DNA of 64,000 nt from JBFLYH01 sp964630235 (GTDB lineage: Bacteria > Oederibacteriota > JAAXVQ01 > JAUVAV01): NCBI GenBank assembly GCA_964630235.1, contig CAZVUO010000002.1, positions 434,001-498,000 of the forward strand, given 5' to 3'. The translations under genes and the position numbers were made by a program. The notes below the pieces were generated by a model. That model made no database searches. It was not told the DNA's origin and worked only from the letters and a program-made list of their open reading frames with translations. Numbering within the stretch: the stretch's first letter is position 1; every line of letters begins with the position of its first letter. This document shows, piece by piece, positions 1-7,990 of this stretch.

Positions 1-2453
1 CACGTGCCAGTTGAAATCAACCAGCGCCTGCGCCAGCGCGCCGGCCAGAACCGCCCATCCCGCGATCCGCGCCGCGGCTTCCCACGCCGGCTGACGCGCG
101 GTCTCGCGCGGGCCGGCGCGCCAGTAGCGGCGGAACCGGCCGAAAGCCAGCAGCAAAACGCCGGCCAGCAGCAACAGTCCGGGCACGCCCGTGACCGCCG
201 CGATGTGCAGGGCCTCGTTATGGGCGAACTCCGCCTGCTTGCCATAGCGGGCCAGGCCGCGGCGATTCGGGAAACTGTAGCGTTCGAACGCGTGAATGAA
301 ATTACCCGGACCCACGCCTAGAACAGGATGGTCCCGGATCATTTTCAGGGACGCCAGGGCCAGCTGCGTCCGTTCATAAACCGGCCCCGCGAAGCCGGAC
401 CAATCCCGCAGGCGGTTCCCGGCGGAAAACGGCAAGAGCAAGGCCAGCACCGCGAGCAGGGCCGCCGCGGCCGCGGCTGGAACAAACAGCCGGGGCTGCT
501 TCTGGCGCAAGCGGGCGATCAGCAGCGAGGTGCCGGCCGCGAGATTCAGCAAACCGGCCATGGACCCCGTGGCCAGCAAGGCCAGAAAAACCGCGATCCC
601 GGCCGCGGCCGCGGTCAGGCGCCAGGCCCGGCGGAGCGGGGCCCACAGCGCGAGGGCCTGCAGGCACAAAGCGCCCAGGGACAGGAACGCCGCCAGCACG
701 TTGGGATTCGGCCAGCCCGCGGCCGCGCGCGCGCCGGCCGGCGCGAACGCGCTTTCCGCCAGCGCCGCGACCGCCAGGCCCGCGGCGCCAGCGCCGGCCA
801 GGGGAACCAGCCAGGCGCCCGCCTGCGGCGTGGTCACGGCCAGCGCGAACAGAACCAGCGCCAGCAGGCCGAGGCTCAAACCCGGAATGGCGCCGGCCGG
901 ATGCGGAGAGGCCAGCGCGGAGAGCGTGCCCCACACGAACAGCATGCCCAGGGGCCAGCGCCACGGCAGCCTGGCCAGTCCCTGTTTCCAGTCCTGCCAC
1001 TGGGCCAGGCGCGCGAGAAAAAACCACAGCAGCGCGGCGGCGGCCAGCCAGTACGCCGCGCCCATCACCACCAGGCTCCGCCCCGCCCGCCACAGCACCA
1101 CCGCGGCCACGGCCAGCAGGGTCCAGCGCAGCCAGGCTTCCCAGGGCGCGGCCGCGGGCGCGGGCTTTGATTTTTTTTGGCTCGCGAGCCCAGCCAGGGT
1201 GCCGGCAAAAAGCCAGAAGACCATGCTCGTCTTGAGAAAGTCCAGATCCACATCCACCAGGGCGTGCAGCAGGCCCGCGGCCAGGCCGGCCGCGAGCCCC
1301 AGGCCGACGATCCGCTGCGGGCGGTGCTTGAGCCGGGCCAGCCCCTGCAGGGCCTGGCGCCCCACGGCCGCCAGCAGCCACAGGAAAGCCCCCAGCCCCA
1401 GGATCCCGGTCTCCGCAAACCGCTGCAGTATAAAGTTGTGGGCGTAGCGCACAAAGGAACCGGATGCGTGCTGGTAGTCCGGGAACAGACTGCCGAACAC
1501 TCCCGGCCCCACGCCGGTCAACAGGTAGTCCCAGCCCATCTGGAAGGCGCTGACCCAATTGAACCAGCGGCTGCCCAGATTCGCGGCGAGCAGCCGCGGG
1601 TCGCGAGCCAAAACCAGGACCAGGGCCACGCTCAGGGCCAGGGTCGCGCCCGCGGCCCAGACCATCCAGGTTTTCCGCAGCGGCAGGCGTCCGGGAAAGC
1701 TGGACTGCCACAGAACGAAAAATACCGCCAGCCCGGCAATGGCGGATATCCAGCCTCCGAATGAACCGGTGGCGTACAGCCCCATGACCACGGCCACGAT
1801 GCCCAGTCCCAGCGCGCCGGCCAGCCAGCGCCTGGAGGCGGTGAGCAGCAGAGCGAATCCCAGGGGCAGAAACTGGGCAAGAAATCCGGCCAGGAGATTG
1901 GGATAGACCAGGAGCGAAAACGCGCGGTGGGAGAGCAGGCGGCGCGCGATTTCCTCATCCAGCGGGCCTTGGGGGGGCTGGGCGCCGAATACCGCCTGAT
2001 AGGTCTGGGACAGGCCGGTCACGTGCTGGTACAAGCCGTAGAGCGCCAGCAGGCCGGCCAGGCCGAACAACCCCAGCAGAACCGGGCGCGCGGTGCGGAG
2101 GGTGCGGGCCGTGAGCGCGGCGCCGAGAAACAGCAGCAGCAGCGCCAGCTCCTGTGCGAAAGGATTGAAACTCGCGGCCGGATCCCGGGACAACAGCACG
2201 GACACGCCCAGCGCCGCCAGGTAAGCCAGGACCGCGGGTCCGAAAGCCGCGGGCCCCTGGGTTTCCGCGTGAAAAGCCAGCAGCATCCACAGGCAGCCCG
2301 CCAGGAGCAAGGTGCCGAGCAAAAAGACGGAGAGGGCTTGCGGAAGAAAAACCGGAGGGACGAGCAGCAGGCCGCCAACCAGGGCCGACACGGCCCAATA
2401 ACCGTTCCGGCTGACCCACCGGGGATACCAGTGGCCGAGAAAAATAGCGGTCA
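1..2453 (-). CDS. O-antigen ligase/polymerase-like membrane protein with two tandem ligase modules (3' end cut by the window)
   Basis: Reading the minus strand from the ATG at 2453 gives one open frame of 817 codons that runs off the window edge. A stop lies in frame 9 nt upstream of that ATG, so the start is firm. The protein is highly hydrophobic with many predicted membrane helices. Two similar halves follow each other. The first has YPNLLAGFLAQ, then a 'GVGPGVFGSLFPDYQ' segment, 'RYAHNFILQRFAETGILGLG' and 'ALVDVDLDFLKTS'. The second has WPNPNVLAAFL, 'LGVGPGNFIHAFERYSFPN', 'EFAHNEALHIAAVTGVPGLL' and 'LAQALVDFNWHV'. These are hallmarks of the Wzy_C/O-antigen ligase family, normally present once in a protein of about 400-450 residues. 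Likely role: joining or polymerising surface polysaccharide in the inner membrane. The transferred substrate cannot be told. Confidence 0.8.
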
Positions 2454-2494
2454 TGCCGTTTCACCCGGTACCCTGCAGCATCCTGCAGGGCCGC

Positions 2495-2941
2495 TCATTC
2501 GTGGGGTTGCGACAGTAAAGACTTGGCGGCCCGGAGCGCCAGCAGGTAAGACTCGGCGCCGAAGCCCATGATGCGTCCCACGGCCACGCCGGCCACGTAG
2601 GACTTATGCCGGAAATCCTCGCGCGCGTAAACGTTGGACAGGTGCACTTCGATCGCCGGGATGTTCACGGCTTTCAAGGCATCGGGGATCGCCACCGAGG
2701 TGTGCGTGTAAGCCGCGGGATTGATAATGATGACCCGGGCCCACTGCCGGGCGTTCTGGATGGTTTCGACCATCTCGCCTTCGTGATTGGTCTGGACGAT
2801 GCGCACTTCCAGCCCGAGCTGTCCGGCCAGCTCTTCGATCGCCTGGTTGACTTCCTCCAGCTTCACGGTGCCGTAAACTTCCGGCTCGCGGATCCCGATC
2901 AAATTCAGATTGGGACCATGAATGACCAGCACCCGGTTCAC
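2495..2941 (-). CDS. aroQ: Type II 3-dehydroquinate dehydratase
   Basis: 148 residues, the usual length of the type II (AroQ) dodecameric enzyme, which removes water from 3-dehydroquinate in the shikimate pathway. The family blocks are all visible: GPNLNLIG near the N-terminus, QTNHEGEMVE (usually QSNHEGE), NPAAYTHTSVAI with the catalytic tyrosine/histidine region, and EVHLSNVYARE. It lies between an O-antigen-ligase-like gene and an M23 peptidase gene on the same strand, with 10 nt to the peptidase stop. It could be co-transcribed with these, but no functional link is apparent. Confidence 0.96.
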   Translation of the reverse strand: MNRVLVIHGPNLNLIGIREPEVYGTVKLEEVNQAIEELAGQLGLEVRIVQTNHEGEMVETIQNARQWARVIIINPAAYTHTSVAIPDALKAVNIPAIEVHLSNVYAREDFRHKSYVAGVAVGRIMGFGAESYLLALRAAKSLLSQPHE

Positions 2942-2951
2942 CGTTTCCCCC

Positions 2952-4049
2952 TCACCATAAGTAGTCCATGGGATCTTTGACCTGCCCGCGCTCCCAAATC
3001 GTGTAATGCAGGTGCGGCCCCGTAACCCGTCCGGTCGCTCCGGAGCGGCCGATCAGCTGGCCGCGGCGCACGGATTGGCCGGTGCGGACGTGGATCTTTT
3101 CCAGGTGCCCGTAGAGCGTCTGGTAGCCGTTATGATGGTCAATTTTGATGTACTTTCCCACCGCGCCGCCCCAGCCGGCCGCGATGACCGTGCCTTCGGC
3201 CGAGGCCCCGACCCAGGTATTGTGCGGGCAGGCGATGTCCACCCCGTTATGGAATTTCGAGAACCCCAGCACCGGGTGGATGCGCACGCCCACGAACGAG
3301 GTGTACCGTCCGGCCAGGGGCGAGCGGAAGAGCGCGCGCTTGCTGTACTGCTGATGCATGCTTTCGGAAAGGTACCGCGGCTTGGCGCCGGGAACGAAAA
3401 GCCACATGCCCGGCAGCAGGTCCCAGTCGCTGCGGATGATGTTCGCCCCGGAAATGGACTCCGGGGAGACCGCGTAATCCAGGGCCACGGTGTCAAGGGT
3501 TTCTCCGGGTTTCACCTGGTGGAGCGAACCGCCCTGCGAAGGCAACAGAATTTGCTGTCCCTGGTAGCAGACCACCTGGCGCAGGTGCGGGTTGCAGCCC
3601 ACGATGGTGTCAATGGTATAGCCGCGCTGTTTGGCGATCTGCCAGTAATTTTCACCCTGGGCGATGGTATGGATGCCGAACTGCACGACCGCGGGATTCA
3701 CAAACCGGGTATACGCCGGCAGGAGCCTTTCCAATTCCGTGGCTTCCGGCCTCGCACCGTGCAGACCGGATTCCATCGCATCCAGAAACTCCACCAAATC
3801 CGGATGCAAATTGAACCCCGATCCCGAATAGGCTTCCAGGCGTTCGAGGGTAAAAACCGACGGCAAGGCGGCAACAGCGCCGCCTTCCGGATAGAGGGGC
3901 GGCACCATGGGCTTGACGATGGTGGACGCCAAAGCCAAGGCGCCCAACGAGACAACCAAGCCGGCGAGCGCCAGATGGCGCAGGGGCCGAAAAACCGGGA
4001 AAAAGCTTGATAAAAAGGATAATTGCCGCATGTGAGCGAATCTTAACAT
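2952..4049 (-). CDS. LysM-containing M23 family metallopeptidase (cell-wall endopeptidase)
   Basis: The frame stays open to 4178, but the ATG at 4049 is preferred because it starts just after the upstream gene's stop (4084) and puts a hydrophobic signal/anchor segment at the N-terminus; the ATG at 4031 is an alternative. Two LysM modules follow (HTIAQGENYWQIAKQRGY and HQVKPGETLDTVALDY), which bind peptidoglycan glycan chains. The C-terminal lysostaphin-like domain holds the zinc ligands in HNGVD and HLH (GPHLHYTIWERG). About 365 residues. It probably cuts peptide cross-links or acts as a divisome activator of NlpD/EnvC type. No strong Shine-Dalgarno is seen. Confidence 0.9.
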   Translation of the reverse strand: MLRFAHMRQLSFLSSFFPVFRPLRHLALAGLVVSLGALALASTIVKPMVPPLYPEGGAVAALPSVFTLERLEAYSGSGFNLHPDLVEFLDAMESGLHGARPEATELERLLPAYTRFVNPAVVQFGIHTIAQGENYWQIAKQRGYTIDTIVGCNPHLRQVVCYQGQQILLPSQGGSLHQVKPGETLDTVALDYAVSPESISGANIIRSDWDLLPGMWLFVPGAKPRYLSESMHQQYSKRALFRSPLAGRYTSFVGVRIHPVLGFSKFHNGVDIACPHNTWVGASAEGTVIAAGWGGAVGKYIKIDHHNGYQTLYGHLEKIHVRTGQSVRRGQLIGRSGATGRVTGPHLHYTIWERGQVKDPMDYLW

Positions 4050-4083
4050 GGTTTTTGGGCCGGGTCCAGACAAAAAACCGGCG

Positions 4084-5871
4084 CTATCTCTGGATGACCA
4101 GTTTGCCGCGCCGTTCCTCGGACCCGGCCGTAATGATGTAAAGATAGACGCCGGACGCCACCGGCCGGCCGCGTTCATTGGTCAGGTTCCAGCTCAACCG
4201 GTTGCCCGGGTCGTCCTTGCGGAGCTCGGCGACCTTGCCGCCCGCGATGGTGTAGAGGCGGATCACCGCCTGCCGGGGAAGCCGGATAAACGCTATTTCG
4301 TTGCGGGTGTTGAAATCCGCGCGGTACGGGTTGGGATAGATGATCACGCTGGAGAGATCGGCGGCCGCCAGCTGAGGCGTCGGCGTAATGGTCACCGTGG
4401 GCGTAATCGAAGGCGTGGGCGAAATCGTGGAGGTCGGTGAAATGGTGAACGTGGGCGTCCGGGTGCGGGTCGGCGTGATCGTGAAGGTCCGGGTAATGGT
4501 ATAGGTCGGCGTGGCCGTGAACACCGGGGTATGGGTGCGCGTGGGGGTGATCGTCGGGGTGGGCGTGATCGTGGAGGTCGGCGTGAAGGTGGCCGAGTGC
4601 GTCCGCGTGGGCGAAATGGTCGGCGTGGAGGTGCGCGTGCCCGTGGGGCTTTCCGTCGGGGTCAGCGTGGCGGTCGGGGTGAGGGTGGGAGTCGCGGACC
4701 GGGTCGCGGTGGGCGTAATCGAGGGCGTGAAAGTCGGCGTGTCAGTCAGCCACAGGTATTCGTAGATGCGGTTATCCGCCGACCCCAGAAAAACCGAATT
4801 CACGTTGTCGGCCTGGCGGCCCTTGCCCACGGCCACGCCCCAGGCCGCGCCGCCCGAATCCTCCACTAAGGCCGCGGACCAGCTCCCGTTCCAGGTATAT
4901 TCATAGACCCGGCCGTCCAGGAACGCCCCATAAACCCGGGTCACGCCGTCATTGCGGCCGTCGCCCAGCCCCACGCCCTGGCAGTCGTTGCCATTGCCGC
5001 CCGGCCCGCCCATGGAAGCGAACAGCCATTCCGAACCGTTCCACCGAAACTCGTAGATCACGCCGTCGTTATGCCCACCGTACACATAATTCACCGCGCT
5101 GCCGTTCCGGCCAGGCCCCAGGGCGATCGCCGTGAAATCATCGCCGCCATTGCCCATGTCCGTTTCCACGTAGGTCGCGCCGTTCCAGCGGTATTCGTAC
5201 AAGTGGTTGTCCAGATTGGCCGCGTAGACCGCCTGGGTGCCGTCGTTCTTCCCGTCCCCACAGGCCACGGCCACAAAATCAGAACCCGCGGCGCCGACAT
5301 CGCTGTCCACGTAGCTGGCGCCGTTCCAGTAATATTCGTCCACGTGGCCGTCAATGTTCGCGCCGTACACATACACCGTGCCCAGGTTGCGGCCGTCTCC
5401 AGCCGTGATTCCCCGCACGTCCTGCCCCGCGTCCGGACCCTCGGTACGGATCCAGGCCGAGCCGTTGTAATAAAGCTCGTACAGCCGGTCATTCTGATTG
5501 CCCCCGTAGATCCGCACGATGCCGTCGTGACGGCCTTTGCCCACGGCCACGGACAGAAAATTATCGCTCTCATCGCTGCCAATGGTCCCGCCCACCCAGG
5601 CCGCGCCGTTCCAGCGGTACTCGTGGATATAATCATCCTCGCAGGCGCCGTACACATACATCTGGTCCGAACCCTCGCGCCCCGCGGTCACGGTCACGTC
5701 GCGGAAGGTCGAGGTCCCGCTGCCAATGCTGTTTTTTTGCCACACGCTCTGTCCCGGAACGGCCGGGATCAACAAAAACAGCGCCGCCCCGAAGGATGAT
5801 AAAAAACCGCGGCGAAACCGCGCCCCGACCGTCTTCAGCCGCGGTTTAGCGCATAATCGCCAGTTTGCCAC
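4084..5871 (-). CDS. Secreted seven-bladed propeller protein with Thr-Pro linker and C-terminal sorting domain
   Basis: The start is GTG at 5871, with a GGAGG sequence about 7 nt upstream, and overlaps the end of the preceding gene by 26 nt, suggesting translational coupling. A signal peptide (SSFGAALFLLIPAVPGQS) is followed by seven repeats of about 50 residues of the form GxGRxDG..VYGA..D..YEYxWNG..W, fitting a seven-bladed FG-GAP-like beta-propeller. A linker of TPTxTxTPT repeats (about residues 375-500) leads to a C-terminal domain starting IIYPNPYRADFNTRN and ending GKLVIQR, of the FlgD-like/type-A sorting type. TAG is the stop. Likely exported and attached to the cell surface. The ligand is unknown. 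Confidence 0.85.
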   Translation of the reverse strand: MANWRLCAKPRLKTVGARFRRGFLSSFGAALFLLIPAVPGQSVWQKNSIGSGTSTFRDVTVTAGREGSDQMYVYGACEDDYIHEYRWNGAAWVGGTIGSDESDNFLSVAVGKGRHDGIVRIYGGNQNDRLYELYYNGSAWIRTEGPDAGQDVRGITAGDGRNLGTVYVYGANIDGHVDEYYWNGASYVDSDVGAAGSDFVAVACGDGKNDGTQAVYAANLDNHLYEYRWNGATYVETDMGNGGDDFTAIALGPGRNGSAVNYVYGGHNDGVIYEFRWNGSEWLFASMGGPGGNGNDCQGVGLGDGRNDGVTRVYGAFLDGRVYEYTWNGSWSAALVEDSGGAAWGVAVGKGRQADNVNSVFLGSADNRIYEYLWLTDTPTFTPSITPTATRSATPTLTPTATLTPTESPTGTRTSTPTISPTRTHSATFTPTSTITPTPTITPTRTHTPVFTATPTYTITRTFTITPTRTRTPTFTISPTSTISPTPSITPTVTITPTPQLAAADLSSVIIYPNPYRADFNTRNEIAFIRLPRQAVIRLYTIAGGKVAELRKDDPGNRLSWNLTNERGRPVASGVYLYIITAGSEERRGKLVIQR

Positions 5872-7783
5872 GGCGTTCCTCCGCGTCTGAGCGAATGATG
5901 TACACGTACATCCCGCTCGCGGCCCGCTGGCCCTGGGTGTTGGTCAGGTCCCAGGCCAGCCGGTTGCCCGGCCCGTCCTTTTCGAACGCGCGGACCAATT
6001 TCCCGTTCAGGTCGTAGATCCGGATCGAGCAGCGCCGCGTCAGGTTGAAGAACGTCATCTGCCCGCGTGGATTGAGGTCCGAGCGGTAGGGATTGGGATA
6101 CACGATGACCCGCGAAAGGTCCGTGGCCTCCAGGTCCGGGGTGGAGGTCAGGGTAAACGTGGGCGTCAGGGTAATGGTCGGCGTCAGGGTGAGCGTGGGC
6201 GACAGCGTGCTGGTCGGGCTCCGGGTGAAGGTCGCGGAAATGGTCGGCGTGCGGGTAAAGGTCGGCGTTACCGTAAACGTGGGGGTAAAGGTGGAGGTCG
6301 GCGTGCGGGTAAAGGTCGGCGTCATGGTAAAGGTTTGCGTGAATGTTCGGGTCGGCGTTTCCGTGGGTGTAAACGTGACCGTGTGCGTGGGGGTATGGGT
6401 GGGCGTGAAGGTAAACGTGGAGGTGGAGGTGCGCGTCGGCGTGATGGTGAACGTGGCCGTCTGAGTGTAGGTCACGGTGTCCGTGGCGGACTGGGTGGCC
6501 GTGGGCGTCTGGGTCCACGTCGGCGTCACCGTGGGCGTGGGAGTGCGGGTGAACGTGGAGGTGGAGGTGAAGGTTTCGGTGACCGTGAAGGTCTGCGTCG
6601 GCGTGGGCGTGATGGTCATGGTGGGTGATTGGGTGTAGGTCGGCGTGCGCGTATAGGTCGGCGTGAAAGTGGAGGTCGCCAGCGGCGTGATGGTGGGCGT
6701 GCTCGTCAGCCACACGTATTCGTAAATCCTGTTGTCCGCGGAAGCCGCGTACAGGCAGTTGTAGGATTCGCCGTTGCGGCCGATGCCGGCCGCCAGGCCG
6801 TAAAGGGCGTTGCCCGAGTCCCCCACCTGGGCCGAGGACCACGACGCGCCGTTCCAGCGGTATTCATATGTCGTGCCGTCGTTGAAACCGGCATAGAGGC
6901 GGGTGACCCCGTCGTTGCGCACGTCGCCAATGGCCAGGCCCCGGCAGGCATTGCCATTGCCGCCCGGCCCGCCGATGGAGGAGCCGGACCAACTGCTTCC
7001 GTTCCAGACCAGCTCCCACACCACGCCATCGTTTTGCCCGGCATAGACGTAATTGTTGGAACTGCCCGCGCGGCCTGGACCGACGATCACCGCCAGCACA
7101 TCGTCCCCCAGATTGTCCACTTCCACCTGGTCCCAGCTGGCGCCATTCCAGGTTTTCTCATAGACCCGGTTGTTGAGGCTTGCAATATAGAGCCTGGGAA
7201 CGCCGTCGTTGCGCCCCGCGCCCATGGCCACGGACACGGGGTCGTCGCCGACATTGGCCCCGGCATTGGATACGCTATACTGCGTGCCGTTCCAGAAGTA
7301 TTCCTTGACGTTGTTGTCCTGATTGCCGGCATACACATACGCGGCCGTGCTGCCGTCCCGCCCGGCACCCACGACCACATCCAGCATATCCTGGCCGCTG
7401 GTCGCGCTCTGGAACCGCTCCCAGTCCGTGCCATTGTAAAAATAATCGTAAAAGCAATTAGCGACGTTGCTGGTGTAGAGCCTGACCTCGCTGTTGTTGC
7501 GGCCCGTGCCGACAGCCACCCCGGTCTGCACGTTGCTGGCGGCTCCGCCGATCGCGCCGCCGCCCCACGCCGCGCCGTCCCACTGGTATTCGTACAGATT
7601 ATTGTCTTCGCAGGCCGCGTAGAGATAGACAGCCGAGGAACCGTCACGCCCCGCGGTCGCGGTCACATCGCGGTAGGTATTGGAAACATTCCCGATCGTA
7701 TTCAGCTGCCAAAGGGCCTGGGCGGACGGACTGAGCCCCCAGACAAAAAACAGGACGGTAAAAAACCATTGCCAACGCGGCAT
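5846..7783 (-). CDS. Secreted seven-bladed propeller protein with Thr-Pro linker and sorting domain (paralogue)
   Basis: Start chosen at ATG 7783, which has GAGG 7 nt upstream and begins a clean signal peptide (MPRWQWFFTVLFFVWGLSPS). The frame is open further upstream only through weak starts (ATG 7801, TTG 7882). It has the same plan as the next gene downstream: seven repeats (e.g. GRNDGVPRLYIASLNNRVYE), a Thr-Pro linker of about 170 residues, and a C-terminal domain with VIVYPNPYRSDLNPRGQ ending RRGKLAIMR. The calcium loops typical of FG-GAP repeats have an Arg where Asp is usual (GRN/GRD), so metal binding may be lost. Probably a surface protein that arose by duplication. Confidence 0.85.
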   Translation of the reverse strand: MPRWQWFFTVLFFVWGLSPSAQALWQLNTIGNVSNTYRDVTATAGRDGSSAVYLYAACEDNNLYEYQWDGAAWGGGAIGGAASNVQTGVAVGTGRNNSEVRLYTSNVANCFYDYFYNGTDWERFQSATSGQDMLDVVVGAGRDGSTAAYVYAGNQDNNVKEYFWNGTQYSVSNAGANVGDDPVSVAMGAGRNDGVPRLYIASLNNRVYEKTWNGASWDQVEVDNLGDDVLAVIVGPGRAGSSNNYVYAGQNDGVVWELVWNGSSWSGSSIGGPGGNGNACRGLAIGDVRNDGVTRLYAGFNDGTTYEYRWNGASWSSAQVGDSGNALYGLAAGIGRNGESYNCLYAASADNRIYEYVWLTSTPTITPLATSTFTPTYTRTPTYTQSPTMTITPTPTQTFTVTETFTSTSTFTRTPTPTVTPTWTQTPTATQSATDTVTYTQTATFTITPTRTSTSTFTFTPTHTPTHTVTFTPTETPTRTFTQTFTMTPTFTRTPTSTFTPTFTVTPTFTRTPTISATFTRSPTSTLSPTLTLTPTITLTPTFTLTSTPDLEATDLSRVIVYPNPYRSDLNPRGQMTFFNLTRRCSIRIYDLNGKLVRAFEKDGPGNRLAWDLTNTQGQRAASGMYVYIIRSDAEERRGKLAIMR

Positions 7784-7818
7784 AGAAAACCTCGCAACCA
7801 TTTTATAATTTAGCCGGG

Positions 7819-7940
7819 TGCTGAAAACCTGAATATGTTCGTCTGGCACCCTGTTCCCCCCTGAAGAACCGCTGGTTTTCAAGGGGCATTCCGCGCCAGG
7901 CGGGCCAAGAAGTCCGCGCGGCGGACTTCTTAGCCTGTTC
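7819..7940. repeat. Degenerate copy of the MITE-like element at 13982
   Basis: This intergenic stretch aligns by eye with the element at 13982-14119: GTGCTGAAAA at one end, CCTGTT-CCCC, a TTTCAAGGGGCATTCC block and a second hairpin (7907-7917 with 7921-7931, an 11-bp perfect stem AAGAAGTCCGC), then GCCTG at the other end. The terminal repeats are eroded. The hairpin may also act as a transcript end for the gene at 7991-10120, which is transcribed toward it. Confidence 0.6.
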
Positions 7941-7990
7941 GACTCATTCTGGCATAAACAGGTTCAAAAGAAAACCCCGTTTTCCCGCCC

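Noticed and set aside
374..1711. Long minus-strand frame of 445 codons overlapping the O-antigen-ligase gene
   Set aside because: Arg/Gly/Ala/Pro-rich translation typical of an alternative frame in GC-rich DNA; the other frame encodes a coherent membrane protein with family motifs.
4511..4765. Plus-strand open frames rich in VGVxVxVGV opposite the Thr-Pro linkers (also about 6093, 8229, 10461, 10845, 12432, 14417)
   Set aside because: They are the complement of TPTxTPT-coding DNA; the minus strand has signal peptides, domains and ribosome sites, the plus strand has none.
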